Origin: Pseudomonadota bacterium
GTDB taxonomy: Bacteria; Pseudomonadota; Alphaproteobacteria; Rhizobiales; Xanthobacteraceae
Direction of reading: 5' to 3'
DNA: 64,000 nt
Assembly: GCA_023404675.1 (NCBI GenBank)
Contig: JAEYAW010000031.1
Location: 434,001-498,000, forward strand
Shown: positions 26,964-37,815 of the stretch, in pieces
Layout of the letters: every line of letters begins with the position of its first letter
Position numbering within the stretch: the first letter of the stretch is position 1
Made by a program: the position numbers and the translations under genes
Notes under the pieces: model-generated
Seen by the model: only the letters and a program-made list of their open reading frames with translations
What the model was told of the DNA's origin: nothing
Database searches by the model: none

Positions 26964-27989
26964 CTACCCGAACCTCCGCCGGCGCCACTCGATCAGTTTC
27001 GCGCTGACCGTCTCGGGCTGCTCCTGCTGGGTCCAGTGGCCGCTGTTCTCCACCAGAAATTTTTCCAGATCCGGTACCAGCGCCTCCATGCCATCGGCCG
27101 CCGAGGGCGGCAGGATGCGGTCGTCGGCCGCCATGATCATCAGCGCCGGGACACGCACCGTGTGGTCGAGGTTTTCGGATCGCCGCCAGTTGCGCGACAT
27201 GTTGCGATACCAGTTGATGCCGCCGGTGAAGCCGCTGGCGGAAAACGCCTCCGCGAACACCTTCATCTCGTCGTCGTCGAGGATCGGCTGGCGCGGATCA
27301 CTGGCCGGATCTTAGCCGCCGACCATCTGTGGAAAGGCCATGTTGGTGGTCTTCGACGCGCCGATCCCCGCCGCCGCCTTGTCATGCGGCGCAGCCGGCT
27401 TCGACGCGGCTGCCTTCGAAGCGGCTGGCTTCGAAGGCATGGGCTTGCGCATGAACATCTCGAAGGTCTTGCGCACGTCCTTCTCGAAGGCGCGGTCGGC
27501 GCTGTCGCCCGCATCGTGAAACTGCACGATGTACATGCTCTCGCCATAGCGCTCGCGAAACAGCGCGATGGGATCAATCGGTGCGCGCGGCAGATGCGGC
27601 GTGTTGATCCCGACCACGCCCGCGACGCGCCCGGGATAGTGCAGCGGCATCTGCCAGACGACGAAGCCGCCCCAGTCGTGGCCGACGAAGATCGCCTTGT
27701 CGATCCGCAGATGATCGAGCAGGCCGACAAGGTCAGCCGTCAGGTTCTCGATGTCGTAAGCTTCAACACTTTCGGGCCGCTCGGTCGCGCCGTAGCCGCG
27801 CTGGTCGGGCGCGATCACGCGAATGCCTGCCTCGCTCAGGGCCTTGATCTGGTGCCGCCACGAGAAGGCAAGTTCGGGCCAGCCATGGCAGAGGATCAGC
27901 GGCGGCGCATCGCTCTTCGGCCCGGCGTCGTAGAAGCCCATGCGAATGCCGTTGGTGAGGCAATGTTGCAGCGGCGGCATCTCGATCAT
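26964..27989 (-). pseudogene. Epoxide hydrolase-like alpha/beta hydrolase broken by an in-frame TAA
   Basis: The frame starting at 27989 (good ribosome-binding site GGGAGGGAGGGCGC) encodes an epoxide hydrolase N-terminal half with HGWPELAFSW, DQRGYGATERP and the nucleophile Asp105 in GHDWGG. Codon 226 is TAA (27314-27312). The same frame then continues without another stop to 26964 and supplies the rest of the enzyme: FTGGINWYRN, the acid in MAADDRILPP (Asp289/290) and His318 in NSGHW. Neither part alone has the whole triad. Just before the stop lies an unusual low-complexity run of Ser/Lys/Pro/Ala (about residues 188-208). One base change in codon 226 would restore the gene (CAA, GAA or AAA). 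Confidence 0.8.
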
Positions 27990-28081
27990 GCGCCCTCCCT
28001 CCCGGACTATTTTTGTTGTCGGGCCGGCGCGATCGGGCCATGCCGGCTTCCGCTACGCTCAAATCCGGAAAAACCGGATTC

Positions 28082-28339
28082 TCAGGCCTTGGTCTTGCCG
28101 CGCGACGACGTGCCCATGCCGCCGAAATTGGTGAACATATCCTGCATCTGCTTGGCGAGGTTCGGATCAAATGAGAACCAGGTCTGCATCAGGGCCTCGG
28201 GAGAGAACTTGTCCATGTTGGACATCATCCGCTCCTGAAGGTTGTCCATCATCGCCTTCTGCATCGGCTGGACATTGGGAAACCCGAGAAATTCCCGCGC
28301 CTCGATCGGGGTGCAGTCGACTTCGATGGTGACTTTCAT
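28082..28339 (-). CDS. DUF6489 family protein
   Basis: An 85-residue protein beginning MKVTIEVDCTPIEAREFLGF, a beta strand and helix followed by many Met and Gln (NVQPMQKAMMDNLQERMM) and a C-terminus rich in Gly/Lys. It matches the small DUF6489 family of Rhizobiales, of unknown function. GGAG lies nine bases before the ATG at 28339; the longer frame to 28570 overlaps a hairpin and the end of lon and is not used. Methionine-rich segments recall PHA-granule or membrane-associated helices, but this is not evidence of function. Confidence 0.8.
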   Translation of the reverse strand: MKVTIEVDCTPIEAREFLGFPNVQPMQKAMMDNLQERMMSNMDKFSPEALMQTWFSFDPNLAKQMQDMFTNFGGMGTSSRGKTKA

Positions 28340-28415
28340 ATGCGCGCTCCGGAACCCGCGAGCGCTCAAACCACGGCGCCCCATCCCCTCAGTAACGAAC
28401 GCCAGTATTAACGCC

Positions 28416-28448
28416 AAGGGGCCGGCGAGCAATGCCTGCCGGCCCCTT
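28416..28448 (-). terminator. Stem-loop, probable terminator of lon
   Basis: AAGGGGCCGGC (28416-28426) pairs perfectly with GCCGGCCCCTT (28438-28448), 25 bases after the lon stop. The T tract on the minus strand is poor (TTGGCGTTAAT), so it may be a weak terminator. Confidence 0.55.
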
Positions 28449-28472
28449 GAACGAGTGATCCGCCGCGAAACC

Positions 28473-30858
<2,386 letters not shown>

Positions 30859-30866
<8 letters not shown>

Positions 30867-31275
30867 GACGTTCTCCCGACTTTTCGAGGGAAACGACGAG
30901 GCAGCCGTGCAGCGACGCGCGCCGCACCGTGCCGTAGCGTCCCGGCGGCAGCCGCAGCCGCCGTTCGAAACGGCCCTGCGGCAATTCGAGACGATGAATG
31001 ACGGCGGTGCGAAGCTGCGGCGGAATCGCGCGGTTGCCGACCACGATAAGGTCGGCGTTCTCGATCACCGCGCCGATGCTGTCCGGATCAACGCCGGGCA
31101 AGGCCACGAACACGAGAACCTCGGTCTCGGTTTCGAGGATATCGGCCGGCGGCTCCCACACGGCCTGCTGCGATTGCGGCCGGGCGGGCTCAAAGAATTG
31201 CCGATGCAGGCGTTCGGCGCGCGACAGCATCTCCAGCGCGTCGGCCCACATCCATCTGTTCGGAATGTTGCTCAT
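30859..31275 (-). CDS. Small heat-shock protein Hsp20
   Basis: A 138-residue alpha-crystallin-domain chaperone that holds unfolding proteins. The core strands are visible (WEPPADILETETEVLVFVALPGVDPDSI and FERRLRLPPG). The start at 31275 follows GGGAGCACAA; the open frame reaches 31425 but has no support beyond. It is the first gene of hsp20-lon, so holding and degradation of damaged proteins are produced together. The C-terminus is short and lacks a clear I-x-I motif, so assembly into large oligomers may differ from typical Hsp20. Confidence 0.9.
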
Positions 31276-31480
31276 TTGTGCTCCCGCCCGGTTAGATGGG
31301 AACTGAATATGCCTATGCAAGCGGCAGGCTTGTCCGGTTCGAACGGCGGCCTGAGCAGCGGCCGGCCACCGGCGATCGGCTGTCGCGATGCCCTTTCCGG
31401 AAAGCGGCACCGGAGTATTAACCAACGTGCCATCCGGCTATGGAAAGGCGTCTCCGCGACCTTACATACAGTGAACCGAA

Positions 31481-31505
31481 GGAACACTTCCCGCGACGGA
31501 GTGTT
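31481..31505 (+). promoter_or_regulatory. Possible EcfG-type promoter
   Basis: GGAAC (31481-31485), then 17 bases, then GTT (31503-31505) resembles the general-stress sigma factor consensus. The predicted start would be about 25 bases before the ATG at 31539, which fits that start codon. Confidence 0.35.
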
Positions 31506-31538
31506 ATCGAGACATCGTCGGATCGCTGGGCGGCTGCC

Positions 31539-32057
31539 ATGTTGTGGGTGCGCTATTTCATTGTGGTTGGTGCCTGTCTGCTGGGCGGCCTCTATGCGGC
31601 CGATGCGGTGATGAGCCCCTCTGCTCCGGCGACAACCAAGGCCGCCACGCCCGGCGATGGCGCCTCGCAGCTGCGCCAGCTCGCCACCCGCAAGAGCGTG
31701 GCCGCCAGCAGCGCCCCGATCGTATTCGCCGAAACCGCTCCAGTTGCCGTTCCGCAGGAGCGGCTGCGTTGGGAAGCCCAGCTCACCTACCGCACCGAGC
31801 CGCGCATGGTTGCCGATGCGCAGGCGCGCATGGGCGATCAGGACGCCATCCCGGTCGCCGCCTCCGCTCCGGCGTCGCCGGTGGCGACGAAGGTCGCCAA
31901 GCCCGCCAGCAAGGTGGCGGCGAGGAAGTCGAAGCCGAACTCGGCCGAAGCCCGCCTCGCCAGCGCGATGCCGCTTCACCCGCAGGCTCCGCAGCCGGCC
32001 CGCCGCGCGGACAACGGCTTGTTCGGCGGCTTCTTCGCGCCGTTCAACTGGAACTGA
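31539..32057 (+). CDS. Membrane-anchored hypothetical protein
   Basis: A 172-residue protein with one N-terminal membrane helix (WVRYFIVVGACLLGGLYAAD) and an exported or cytoplasmic tail rich in Ala, Pro and Lys, ending in GLFGGFFAPFNWN. No known domain; I recognise only that similar small proteins occur in Bradyrhizobium. The start at 31539 removes an unlikely N-terminal extension and suits the EcfG-like promoter; an upstream in-frame ATG at 31440 is the alternative. It is convergent with the nicB gene. Confidence 0.6.
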   Translation: MLWVRYFIVVGACLLGGLYAADAVMSPSAPATTKAATPGDGASQLRQLATRKSVAASSAPIVFAETAPVAVPQERLRWEAQLTYRTEPRMVADAQARMGDQDAIPVAASAPASPVATKVAKPASKVAARKSKPNSAEARLASAMPLHPQAPQPARRADNGLFGGFFAPFNWN

Positions 32058-32076
32058 CGTCTCAGTCAACGTCTGT

Positions 32077-35000
32077 CTAATGCGCGCCTGCGGATCGCAG
32101 CCGTCGCACCGTGCCCGCAACGCCCCGCCATGCCGGCTTGTCCGGTGCGAACTGGCGCCGCAGGAAGCTCACAAGGTCCGCGATCTGCGCATCCGAAAAC
32201 TGCCGGCCGAACGCCGGCATCGGACCGAGATCGCGCGAGGCGGGCTCGGCGATGCCGTTGAGGATGACCTGGACGAGGTTGTCCGGCGTGTCGCTGTGGA
32301 TGTTGGTGTTGAGCGCCAGTGACGGCCTGCCGCCGAACAGATCCGGCCCGCCTACCTGATGGCAGACCGCGCAGGCGCCCTGATAGATGCGCGCGCCCGG
32401 CAGACCCGAGGTCATCGCCTTGTCCGCCGTGATCGTCTCAAGGCGGGCCTTCAGCGCTTCTTCTCCAGCCGGATCGAGTTGCGGGCCTGAGAACGAGGCG
32501 AGATACGTCGCCATCGCGCGGATGTCGCTGTCCGGCAGCGCCGCCAGACTTTCCACCACCGGCGCCATCGGCCCGGCGGCCACGCCATGGAAACGGGATG
32601 TGCCGGTTCGCAGATAGGTAAACAGTTCGTTTTCGCTCCACGGGATCGGCGAGCGCGACAGCGCCGTGAGCGCCGGCGCTTCCCAGCCATCCGCGAAGCC
32701 GCCCGCCAGCGAAACGCTGGCCTTCTCCGCGCCCAGCGCGTTGCGCGGCGTGTGGCACGCGCCGCAATGACCGAGCCCCTCGACCAGATACGCGCCGCGA
32801 TTCCATGCCACCGATCTGGACGGATCAGGCGTGAACGGCTTCGGGCTGTGAAACAGCAGATTCCAGCCCGCCATCAGCGGGCGGATGTTGAACGGAAACG
32901 CCAGCTCTGTCTGCGGATTGTCGGACCGCACGGGCGGCTGCGCCATCAGGTAGGCGTACAGCGCCTGCATGTCCGCCTCGGTCGTGCTGGCGAAATGCGT
33001 GTAGGGAAACGCCGGATAGAGATGCCGGCCGTCGCGGTGAAGACCCTCGCGCATCGCCCGCTCGAAGGCCGCATAGGACCACGACCCGATCCCGGTCGCC
33101 TCGTCGGGCGTGATGTTGGTGCTGTAGATCGTGCCGAACGGCGTCTCAAGCGCCCGCCCGCCCGCATTGACCACGCCGCCCGACTGCGTGTGACAGACGG
33201 CGCAATCGCCGAGGGCCGCCAGTTCCGCGCCACGCGCGATGGTCGCCGCCGACCACATGGAGGGATCCGGCCGCGCCACCGGCGCGATGGCGCCCCGCCA
33301 TGGCGAGGCCATTGCCACCAGCCCGGCGACCGCCGCGCAGGCCCCGACCGCAGCCGCCCACCAGCCGCGCTTTTTCTTCGGCGGCTCGGCAGGATTGGCG
33401 GCCAGCAGCCCGGCCCTGATCCGCTCCGGCGTGAACGGCGGCTCGCGAAAGCGCACGCCGGTGGCGTCGAAGATCGCGTTCGCGATCGCCGCCGCGCTCG
33501 GCACCGAGGCAGATTCGCCCACCCCCATCGGCGGCTGGTCCTGACGCGGCAGCATCAGCACATCGATGGCGGGCAGTTCAGGAAAGGTGATGATCGGATA
33601 GGAGCCCCACTCGCGCGTCGCAAGGCCCGTGCTCTCGAACGTCACCTCCTCCTTCAGCACACGGCTGGTGGACTGGATGACGTTGCCGTGGATCTGGTGT
33701 CTCACCCCATCAGGGTTGATCATCAGCCCGGAATCCTGCCCCGCGACGACGCGCGTGACGCTGACATCGCCAGTGGTCTGGTTCACCGCGACGTCGGCGA
33801 TCCAGGCCGACCACGCGGCAGGCTTGCCGGGAAACGGGCCGTGCATATAAAGCGCATAGGCAAAGCCCCGCCCGCGCAGAATGTCGTCCTGCGCCGGCTT
33901 CGGCTTCCATTCCGGGCGCGACTGCCACCCGGCGCGTTCCGCGACCGCCTTCACCAGATCGACGGCGCGCGGGTCTTTCAAGTAACGCAACCGGTATTCG
34001 ACCGGATCGACCTTCGCCTCGGTCGCCAGCTCGTCGATGTAGGATTCATGAGCAAAGGAATTCGGCAGCGCCGAGACGCCGCGCAGCCACGAGGCGCGCA
34101 CGATCGGCGGCATGTCGTGCGCGACAACGCGCATGTGATCAAAATCGTAAGGAGGAATGGCGGTGCGGTCGCCCATCTGCGACACCGCCGCAACCGGCGG
34201 GATCGCGCCGGTGAGCAGCAGCGCCAGCGTCGGCGCGAAGTTCGAGGGATAGCGCGTCGCGAAGTCGTAGCCGGCGACGCCGCCCTCGGCATCCAGTCCG
34301 CCATCGACATCGATAAGTTGCCCGGTGCCCTTTGGCTCCCACAGATGTTCCTGTTCACGTGTGAGCTGCACGCGCACCGGCCGCCCGACCGCGCGCGACA
34401 GCAGCGCAGCGTCCGCCGTGACATCGTCCGCGCAGTTGCGGCCGTAACATCCGGCCGCTTCCATGCGGATCACTTCGACCTGTTCCGGTGCGAGATCCAG
34501 CAACAGCGCCAGATCGTTGCGCAGCAGATGCGGGTTCTGGGTGCCGGACCACGTGCGAACAGCATCGGCGCGCACATCCGCCACCGCGCAGGATGGGCCG
34601 ATCGAGCCGTGCAGGTGATACGGCCACACATAGGTGCGTTTGATGCGCTTCGATGCGGCATCGAGCGCGGCGCTCACGTCGCCTTTGTTCAGCAGCGTGC
34701 GCGGCGTGGACGGATTGGCGCGCAGCGCCTTTTCGACATCGCGCAGATCCGGCGGCGCGGGCAGTGGCTTCCACGTCACCTTCAATGCCTCGGCGGCGCG
34801 GATCGCATTCTCCTCGCGCTCGGCGACGACGCCGACGAAATCGCCGACATGCACCACCGCGATCACACCCTCGATATGCGCCACCGACTGCTCGTCGATG
34901 GCGACGAGACTCGTGCCGACGAAATCCCCCGCATCGAGCCCGGCATAAGGCGGGCGCACCACGCGGCCGTGCACCATGCCCGGCACGCGCATGTCGTGGA

Positions 35001-35565
35001 CGAAGACGACCTCGCCGGTCGCCTTCGCGGGCAGATCGACGCGTCGCACCGCCGTGCCGACGATCTTATAGTCGGACACCGGCTTGAGCGCGACGTCCTC
35101 CGCCAGTTCGAGCGCGACGTTTTCCGCACCGATCAGTTCGTCATAGCTGACCGACAGATTGTCCGGCCCGCGCACCAGCCCGTCCTCGACCACCAGATCG
35201 GCTGCCGGGCGTCCGAAGCGCTCCGCCGCGCGAGCGACCAGCACATGACGCGCCTGCGCCGCCGCCTTGCGCAGCGGTACCGCCGCGATCTGAATGGTTT
35301 CGCTGGCGATGGTCGCGCCCTGATCCGGCACGTGCTGCGTATCGCCGAGCACCATCACGACACGATCGAACGCAACATCCAATTCCTCGGCGACGATCTG
35401 CGCCAGCGAGGTGCGGATACCGGTGCCGAGATCGACATGGCCGTTGAACGCCGTGACGGAGCCTTCGGACGATATGGTCAGGAATGTTTCGCTCGTGCCA
35501 TTCGCAAGCGTCCGGACAACGGACAGCGAACCATGGTCCGGCGCGCGTACCCCCTCCTCGGTCAC
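32077..35565 (-). CDS. nicB: NicB-type molybdenum hydroxylase large subunit fused to three-haem cytochrome c
   Basis: Large subunit (1162 residues) of a two-component nicotinate dehydrogenase-like enzyme, which inserts an oxygen from water at C-6 of nicotinate and passes electrons to the respiratory chain. Residues 1 to about 745 are a xanthine-dehydrogenase-type Mo-pterin domain with the catalytic-type Glu684 in MGVGESASVP. A membrane helix (near 755-775) leads to a cytochrome part with CxxCH motifs at residues 788, 934 and 1065. This is the architecture of Pseudomonas NicB; isoquinoline and other aldehyde-type hydroxylases lack some or all haems. The GTG start at 35565 overlaps the nicA stop as GTGA and follows CGGGAGCCGCGC. 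Substrate is inferred from the neighbouring hnr and enamidase genes. Confidence 0.82.
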   Translation of the reverse strand: MTEEGVRAPDHGSLSVVRTLANGTSETFLTISSEGSVTAFNGHVDLGTGIRTSLAQIVAEELDVAFDRVVMVLGDTQHVPDQGATIASETIQIAAVPLRKAAAQARHVLVARAAERFGRPAADLVVEDGLVRGPDNLSVSYDELIGAENVALELAEDVALKPVSDYKIVGTAVRRVDLPAKATGEVVFVHDMRVPGMVHGRVVRPPYAGLDAGDFVGTSLVAIDEQSVAHIEGVIAVVHVGDFVGVVAEREENAIRAAEALKVTWKPLPAPPDLRDVEKALRANPSTPRTLLNKGDVSAALDAASKRIKRTYVWPYHLHGSIGPSCAVADVRADAVRTWSGTQNPHLLRNDLALLLDLAPEQVEVIRMEAAGCYGRNCADDVTADAALLSRAVGRPVRVQLTREQEHLWEPKGTGQLIDVDGGLDAEGGVAGYDFATRYPSNFAPTLALLLTGAIPPVAAVSQMGDRTAIPPYDFDHMRVVAHDMPPIVRASWLRGVSALPNSFAHESYIDELATEAKVDPVEYRLRYLKDPRAVDLVKAVAERAGWQSRPEWKPKPAQDDILRGRGFAYALYMHGPFPGKPAAWSAWIADVAVNQTTGDVSVTRVVAGQDSGLMINPDGVRHQIHGNVIQSTSRVLKEEVTFESTGLATREWGSYPIITFPELPAIDVLMLPRQDQPPMGVGESASVPSAAAIANAIFDATGVRFREPPFTPERIRAGLLAANPAEPPKKKRGWWAAAVGACAAVAGLVAMASPWRGAIAPVARPDPSMWSAATIARGAELAALGDCAVCHTQSGGVVNAGGRALETPFGTIYSTNITPDEATGIGSWSYAAFERAMREGLHRDGRHLYPAFPYTHFASTTEADMQALYAYLMAQPPVRSDNPQTELAFPFNIRPLMAGWNLLFHSPKPFTPDPSRSVAWNRGAYLVEGLGHCGACHTPRNALGAEKASVSLAGGFADGWEAPALTALSRSPIPWSENELFTYLRTGTSRFHGVAAGPMAPVVESLAALPDSDIRAMATYLASFSGPQLDPAGEEALKARLETITADKAMTSGLPGARIYQGACAVCHQVGGPDLFGGRPSLALNTNIHSDTPDNLVQVILNGIAEPASRDLGPMPAFGRQFSDAQIADLVSFLRRQFAPDKPAWRGVAGTVRRLRSAGAH

Positions 35566-36041
35566 CGCGCGGCTCCCGACAGTTCTGCCGCCCGCATCAC
35601 CGCGCGCACGATCTCGACGTGGGTGCCGCAGCGGCACAGATTGTAGCGCAACGCCTCGCGCACCTGCACCTCGGTCGGCCGGGGATTGCGGTCGAGCAGC
35701 GCGCGCGCCGACACGATCATACCATTGATGCAGTAGCCGCACTGCGCGGCGTCCATCTCGATGAACGCCTGCTGCACCGGATCCGGTCGCTCACGCGTGC
35801 CAAGTCCCTCCAGCGTGACGACGCGACGCCCCTCGCATGCGCCGACCGGGATCACGCAGGACCGCGCCGAGACGCCATCGATCATCACCGCACACGCCCC
35901 ACACTCGCCGAGGCCGCAGCCGTACTTTGGACCATTCAGTTCGAGGTCATTGCGCAGCACATAAAGCAGCGGCGTATCCGGCGAGACCAGCACATCGTAA
36001 CCTTGTCCGTTCACCGTCAGATGTAACGTCTGGGTTGCCAT
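35562..36041 (-). CDS. nicA: NicA-type [2Fe-2S] small subunit of the molybdenum hydroxylase
   Basis: A 159-residue iron-sulfur subunit that takes electrons from the molybdenum centre of NicB. It holds two [2Fe-2S] clusters: the plant-ferredoxin type (Cys42, 47, 50, 62) and the xanthine-oxidase type (Cys101, 104, 136, 138). No FAD subunit is nearby, as expected for the NicAB type, where the cytochrome tail of NicB replaces it. The start at 36041 is chosen because the preceding open frame lies in the promoter and has no homology. It is the first gene of nicA-nicB, divergent from hnr. Confidence 0.88.
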   Translation of the reverse strand: MATQTLHLTVNGQGYDVLVSPDTPLLYVLRNDLELNGPKYGCGLGECGACAVMIDGVSARSCVIPVGACEGRRVVTLEGLGTRERPDPVQQAFIEMDAAQCGYCINGMIVSARALLDRNPRPTEVQVREALRYNLCRCGTHVEIVRAVMRAAELSGAAR

Positions 36042-36076
36042 CACCCCGCCTGCGCTCCGAAACAAGACGAACGATA

Positions 36077-36094
36077 ACGTTTGTATACAAACGT
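36077..36094. promoter_or_regulatory. Perfect 18-bp palindrome, candidate operator of nicAB
   Basis: ACGTTTGTATACAAACGT reads the same on both strands. It lies 36 bases before the nicA start, where a repressor would block transcription. Confidence 0.55.
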
Positions 36095-36271
36095 GCAAGC
36101 ACGCGCGACTGTCCTCTGCAAATTTCCCGTCTCCGTGACCCGCGCGTCAACACCCCTCGCTGCCCCGCACAAAATCTCGGCACAACGAATAGGCAAATGC
36201 AGATATAATTTGCAGAGCCATTTCCGGGGGCAGACTCTGCTTGACAGTTTCTAGGGAGCCGGGAAAGATCG

Positions 36272-36283
36272 TTCGCATACGAA
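36272..36283. promoter_or_regulatory. 12-bp candidate operator of hnr
   Basis: TTCGCATACGAA fits the same TTyGyrTACrAA pattern as the sites before nicA and the enamidase gene. Confidence 0.5.
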
Positions 36284-36341
36284 TGAAATTCGCGCCCCGC
36301 ACCAGCGTTGTCGCGAGCATATATGATAACAGGCCAAGCCG

Positions 36342-37814
36342 ATGCTGAACGAGGCGACGTCGCTCGCAAAGCCGAGCGCGGCGGACAAGATCCGTTGCGA
36401 TGCCTGTCCGGTGATGTGTTACATCAAGCCCGGCGCGACCGGCGCATGCGACCGCTATGCCAACCATGACGGCCTGCTGGTCCGCGTCGACCCGCATATC
36501 GTCCTCGAGCGCACCGTATCGCATGGCGGCCACGTCGTCCCGTTCCAGAAAGTGGGCGACTGGGACGGCAAGCTTGTCGGAGAGGACAAGGTCGTCGTCA
36601 CCGCAATCGGCGCGGGCACGACTTATCCCGACTACAAGCCCGCCCCCTTTATCGTTTCCTCCGAGGTGGACGGCGTCGACATGGTCACGGTCGTCACCGA
36701 GGGCATCTTCAGCTACTGCGGCGTCAAGGTGAAGGTCGACACCGACCGCTATCTTGGTCCGGAAACAGCGACGGTGCGCGTGGACGGCGAAGCCATCGGC
36801 CACGTGATGACGAGCGAATACGGCTCGCAGATGCTGTCGCTCGGCGGCGTGCATCACCTCACGGGCGGCTCGAAGAAGGAGGGTCGCGTCACCTGCGACG
36901 CGCTGATGGATCTGTCCAACGGCAAGGCCGTGGAACTGACCATCGACGGCGGCGCGACAGTGCTCGTACAGGCGGGCCAGCCGCCTGTCGTGAACGGCGA
37001 GCGCGAGGAACGCATGCGCGTCGGCTGCGGCTCGGCCACCATCGGCATGTTCGCCAAGCAGTGGCTCGGCAAAACCGACGAGGTGGTGGTGGTGGACGAC
37101 CACATCACAGGCGTGCTGTCGGAGCATCAGGCGGGCAAGCTGCTCGACATTCCTCCGACCGGGATCAAGATGAAAGGCCGCCGTTCGACCCCCGGCCGCT
37201 ATTTCCAGGTGGCCGAGCCCGGCACCGGCTGGGGCGGCACCAATATCTCCGATCCGCTGTCGATCCTGGGGCCATTCGATCCGAAGGAAGCGTGGGCCGG
37301 CCTGCGCATGCTGATGGTCTCGACCACCGGAGAGCACTTTGCCTATTACGAGTTGGATGACGCGCTGACGCCCGTTCAGAAGGAATTGCCAGCGGACCTG
37401 CAACTATCCGTGGAACGCATTCGCGAGAACTGCGAGCCCGCGCTCTGCACGGTGCTGTTCATGGGCGGCGCGGGCGGATCGCTGCGCGCGGGCGTCACCG
37501 ATAATCCGGTGCGGCTGACGCGCTCAGTGAAAGACACGCTGACGCGTGTGACCTCCGGCGGAGCGGAGGTCTATGTGTGGCCGGGCGGGGGCATCACTTT
37601 CATGGTGGACGTGACCCAGATGCCGCAGGGCGCATTCGGCTACGTGCCAACGCCCGCGCTGGTCGCGCCGATCGAATTCACCATGAAGCTGTCGGACTAT
37701 GCGGCGCTGGGCGGCCACATGGAATCGGTGCAGCCGGTCTCGGCGCTCAAGGATCATGCCGAACTGATGCGACATCAGGATACGCCCGCTCTCAACCCCG
37801 CCAAGGAGCCGTGA
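36342..37814 (+). CDS. hnr: 6-hydroxynicotinate reductase
   Basis: Reduces 6-hydroxynicotinate to 1,4,5,6-tetrahydro-6-oxonicotinate, the step that removes the aromaticity before hydrolytic ring opening. 490 residues, close to the Eubacterium barkeri enzyme. An N-terminal cysteine cluster (Cys19, 22, 26, 36; CDACPVMC then GAC) is suited to an iron-sulfur centre. Glycine-rich segments in the middle and C-terminal part (FMGGAGGSLRAG, VWPGGGITFMVD) are conserved in the family as I remember it. It begins the plus-strand run hnr - UPF0280 - two PF06684 genes - Liv importer - MarR. The enzyme normally needs a low-potential electron donor, and no ferredoxin gene is in the window. Confidence 0.82.
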   Translation: MLNEATSLAKPSAADKIRCDACPVMCYIKPGATGACDRYANHDGLLVRVDPHIVLERTVSHGGHVVPFQKVGDWDGKLVGEDKVVVTAIGAGTTYPDYKPAPFIVSSEVDGVDMVTVVTEGIFSYCGVKVKVDTDRYLGPETATVRVDGEAIGHVMTSEYGSQMLSLGGVHHLTGGSKKEGRVTCDALMDLSNGKAVELTIDGGATVLVQAGQPPVVNGEREERMRVGCGSATIGMFAKQWLGKTDEVVVVDDHITGVLSEHQAGKLLDIPPTGIKMKGRRSTPGRYFQVAEPGTGWGGTNISDPLSILGPFDPKEAWAGLRMLMVSTTGEHFAYYELDDALTPVQKELPADLQLSVERIRENCEPALCTVLFMGGAGGSLRAGVTDNPVRLTRSVKDTLTRVTSGGAEVYVWPGGGITFMVDVTQMPQGAFGYVPTPALVAPIEFTMKLSDYAALGGHMESVQPVSALKDHAELMRHQDTPALNPAKEP

Positions 37815-37815
37815 G

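Larger units (their letters stand above)
36042..36341. promoter_or_regulatory. Divergent nicA/hnr promoter region
   Basis: This 300-base gap holds two similar near-palindromes: TTTGTATACAAA at 36080-36091 (within a perfect 18-bp palindrome, 36077-36094) close to nicA, and TTCGCATACGAA at 36272-36283, 59 bases before hnr. A third relative is upstream of the enamidase gene. No gene is seen here. Confidence 0.6.

Noticed and set aside
27312..27314. Programmed read-through or a recoded amino acid at the TAA in the epoxide hydrolase gene
   Set aside because: Known recoding uses TGA or TAG with specific signals; TAA with no stem-loop or known signal is better explained by a nonsense mutation or an error.
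32587..35646. A 1019-codon open frame opposite nicB
   Set aside because: Shadow of nicB, which has cofactor and haem motifs in the correct order.
36077..36094. Assigning the palindrome before nicA to the GntR protein at 60.5-61.2 kb
   Set aside because: The shape also fits GntR sites, but the gene is 24 kb away in another operon, and the MarR gene inside the cluster is the more economical candidate.
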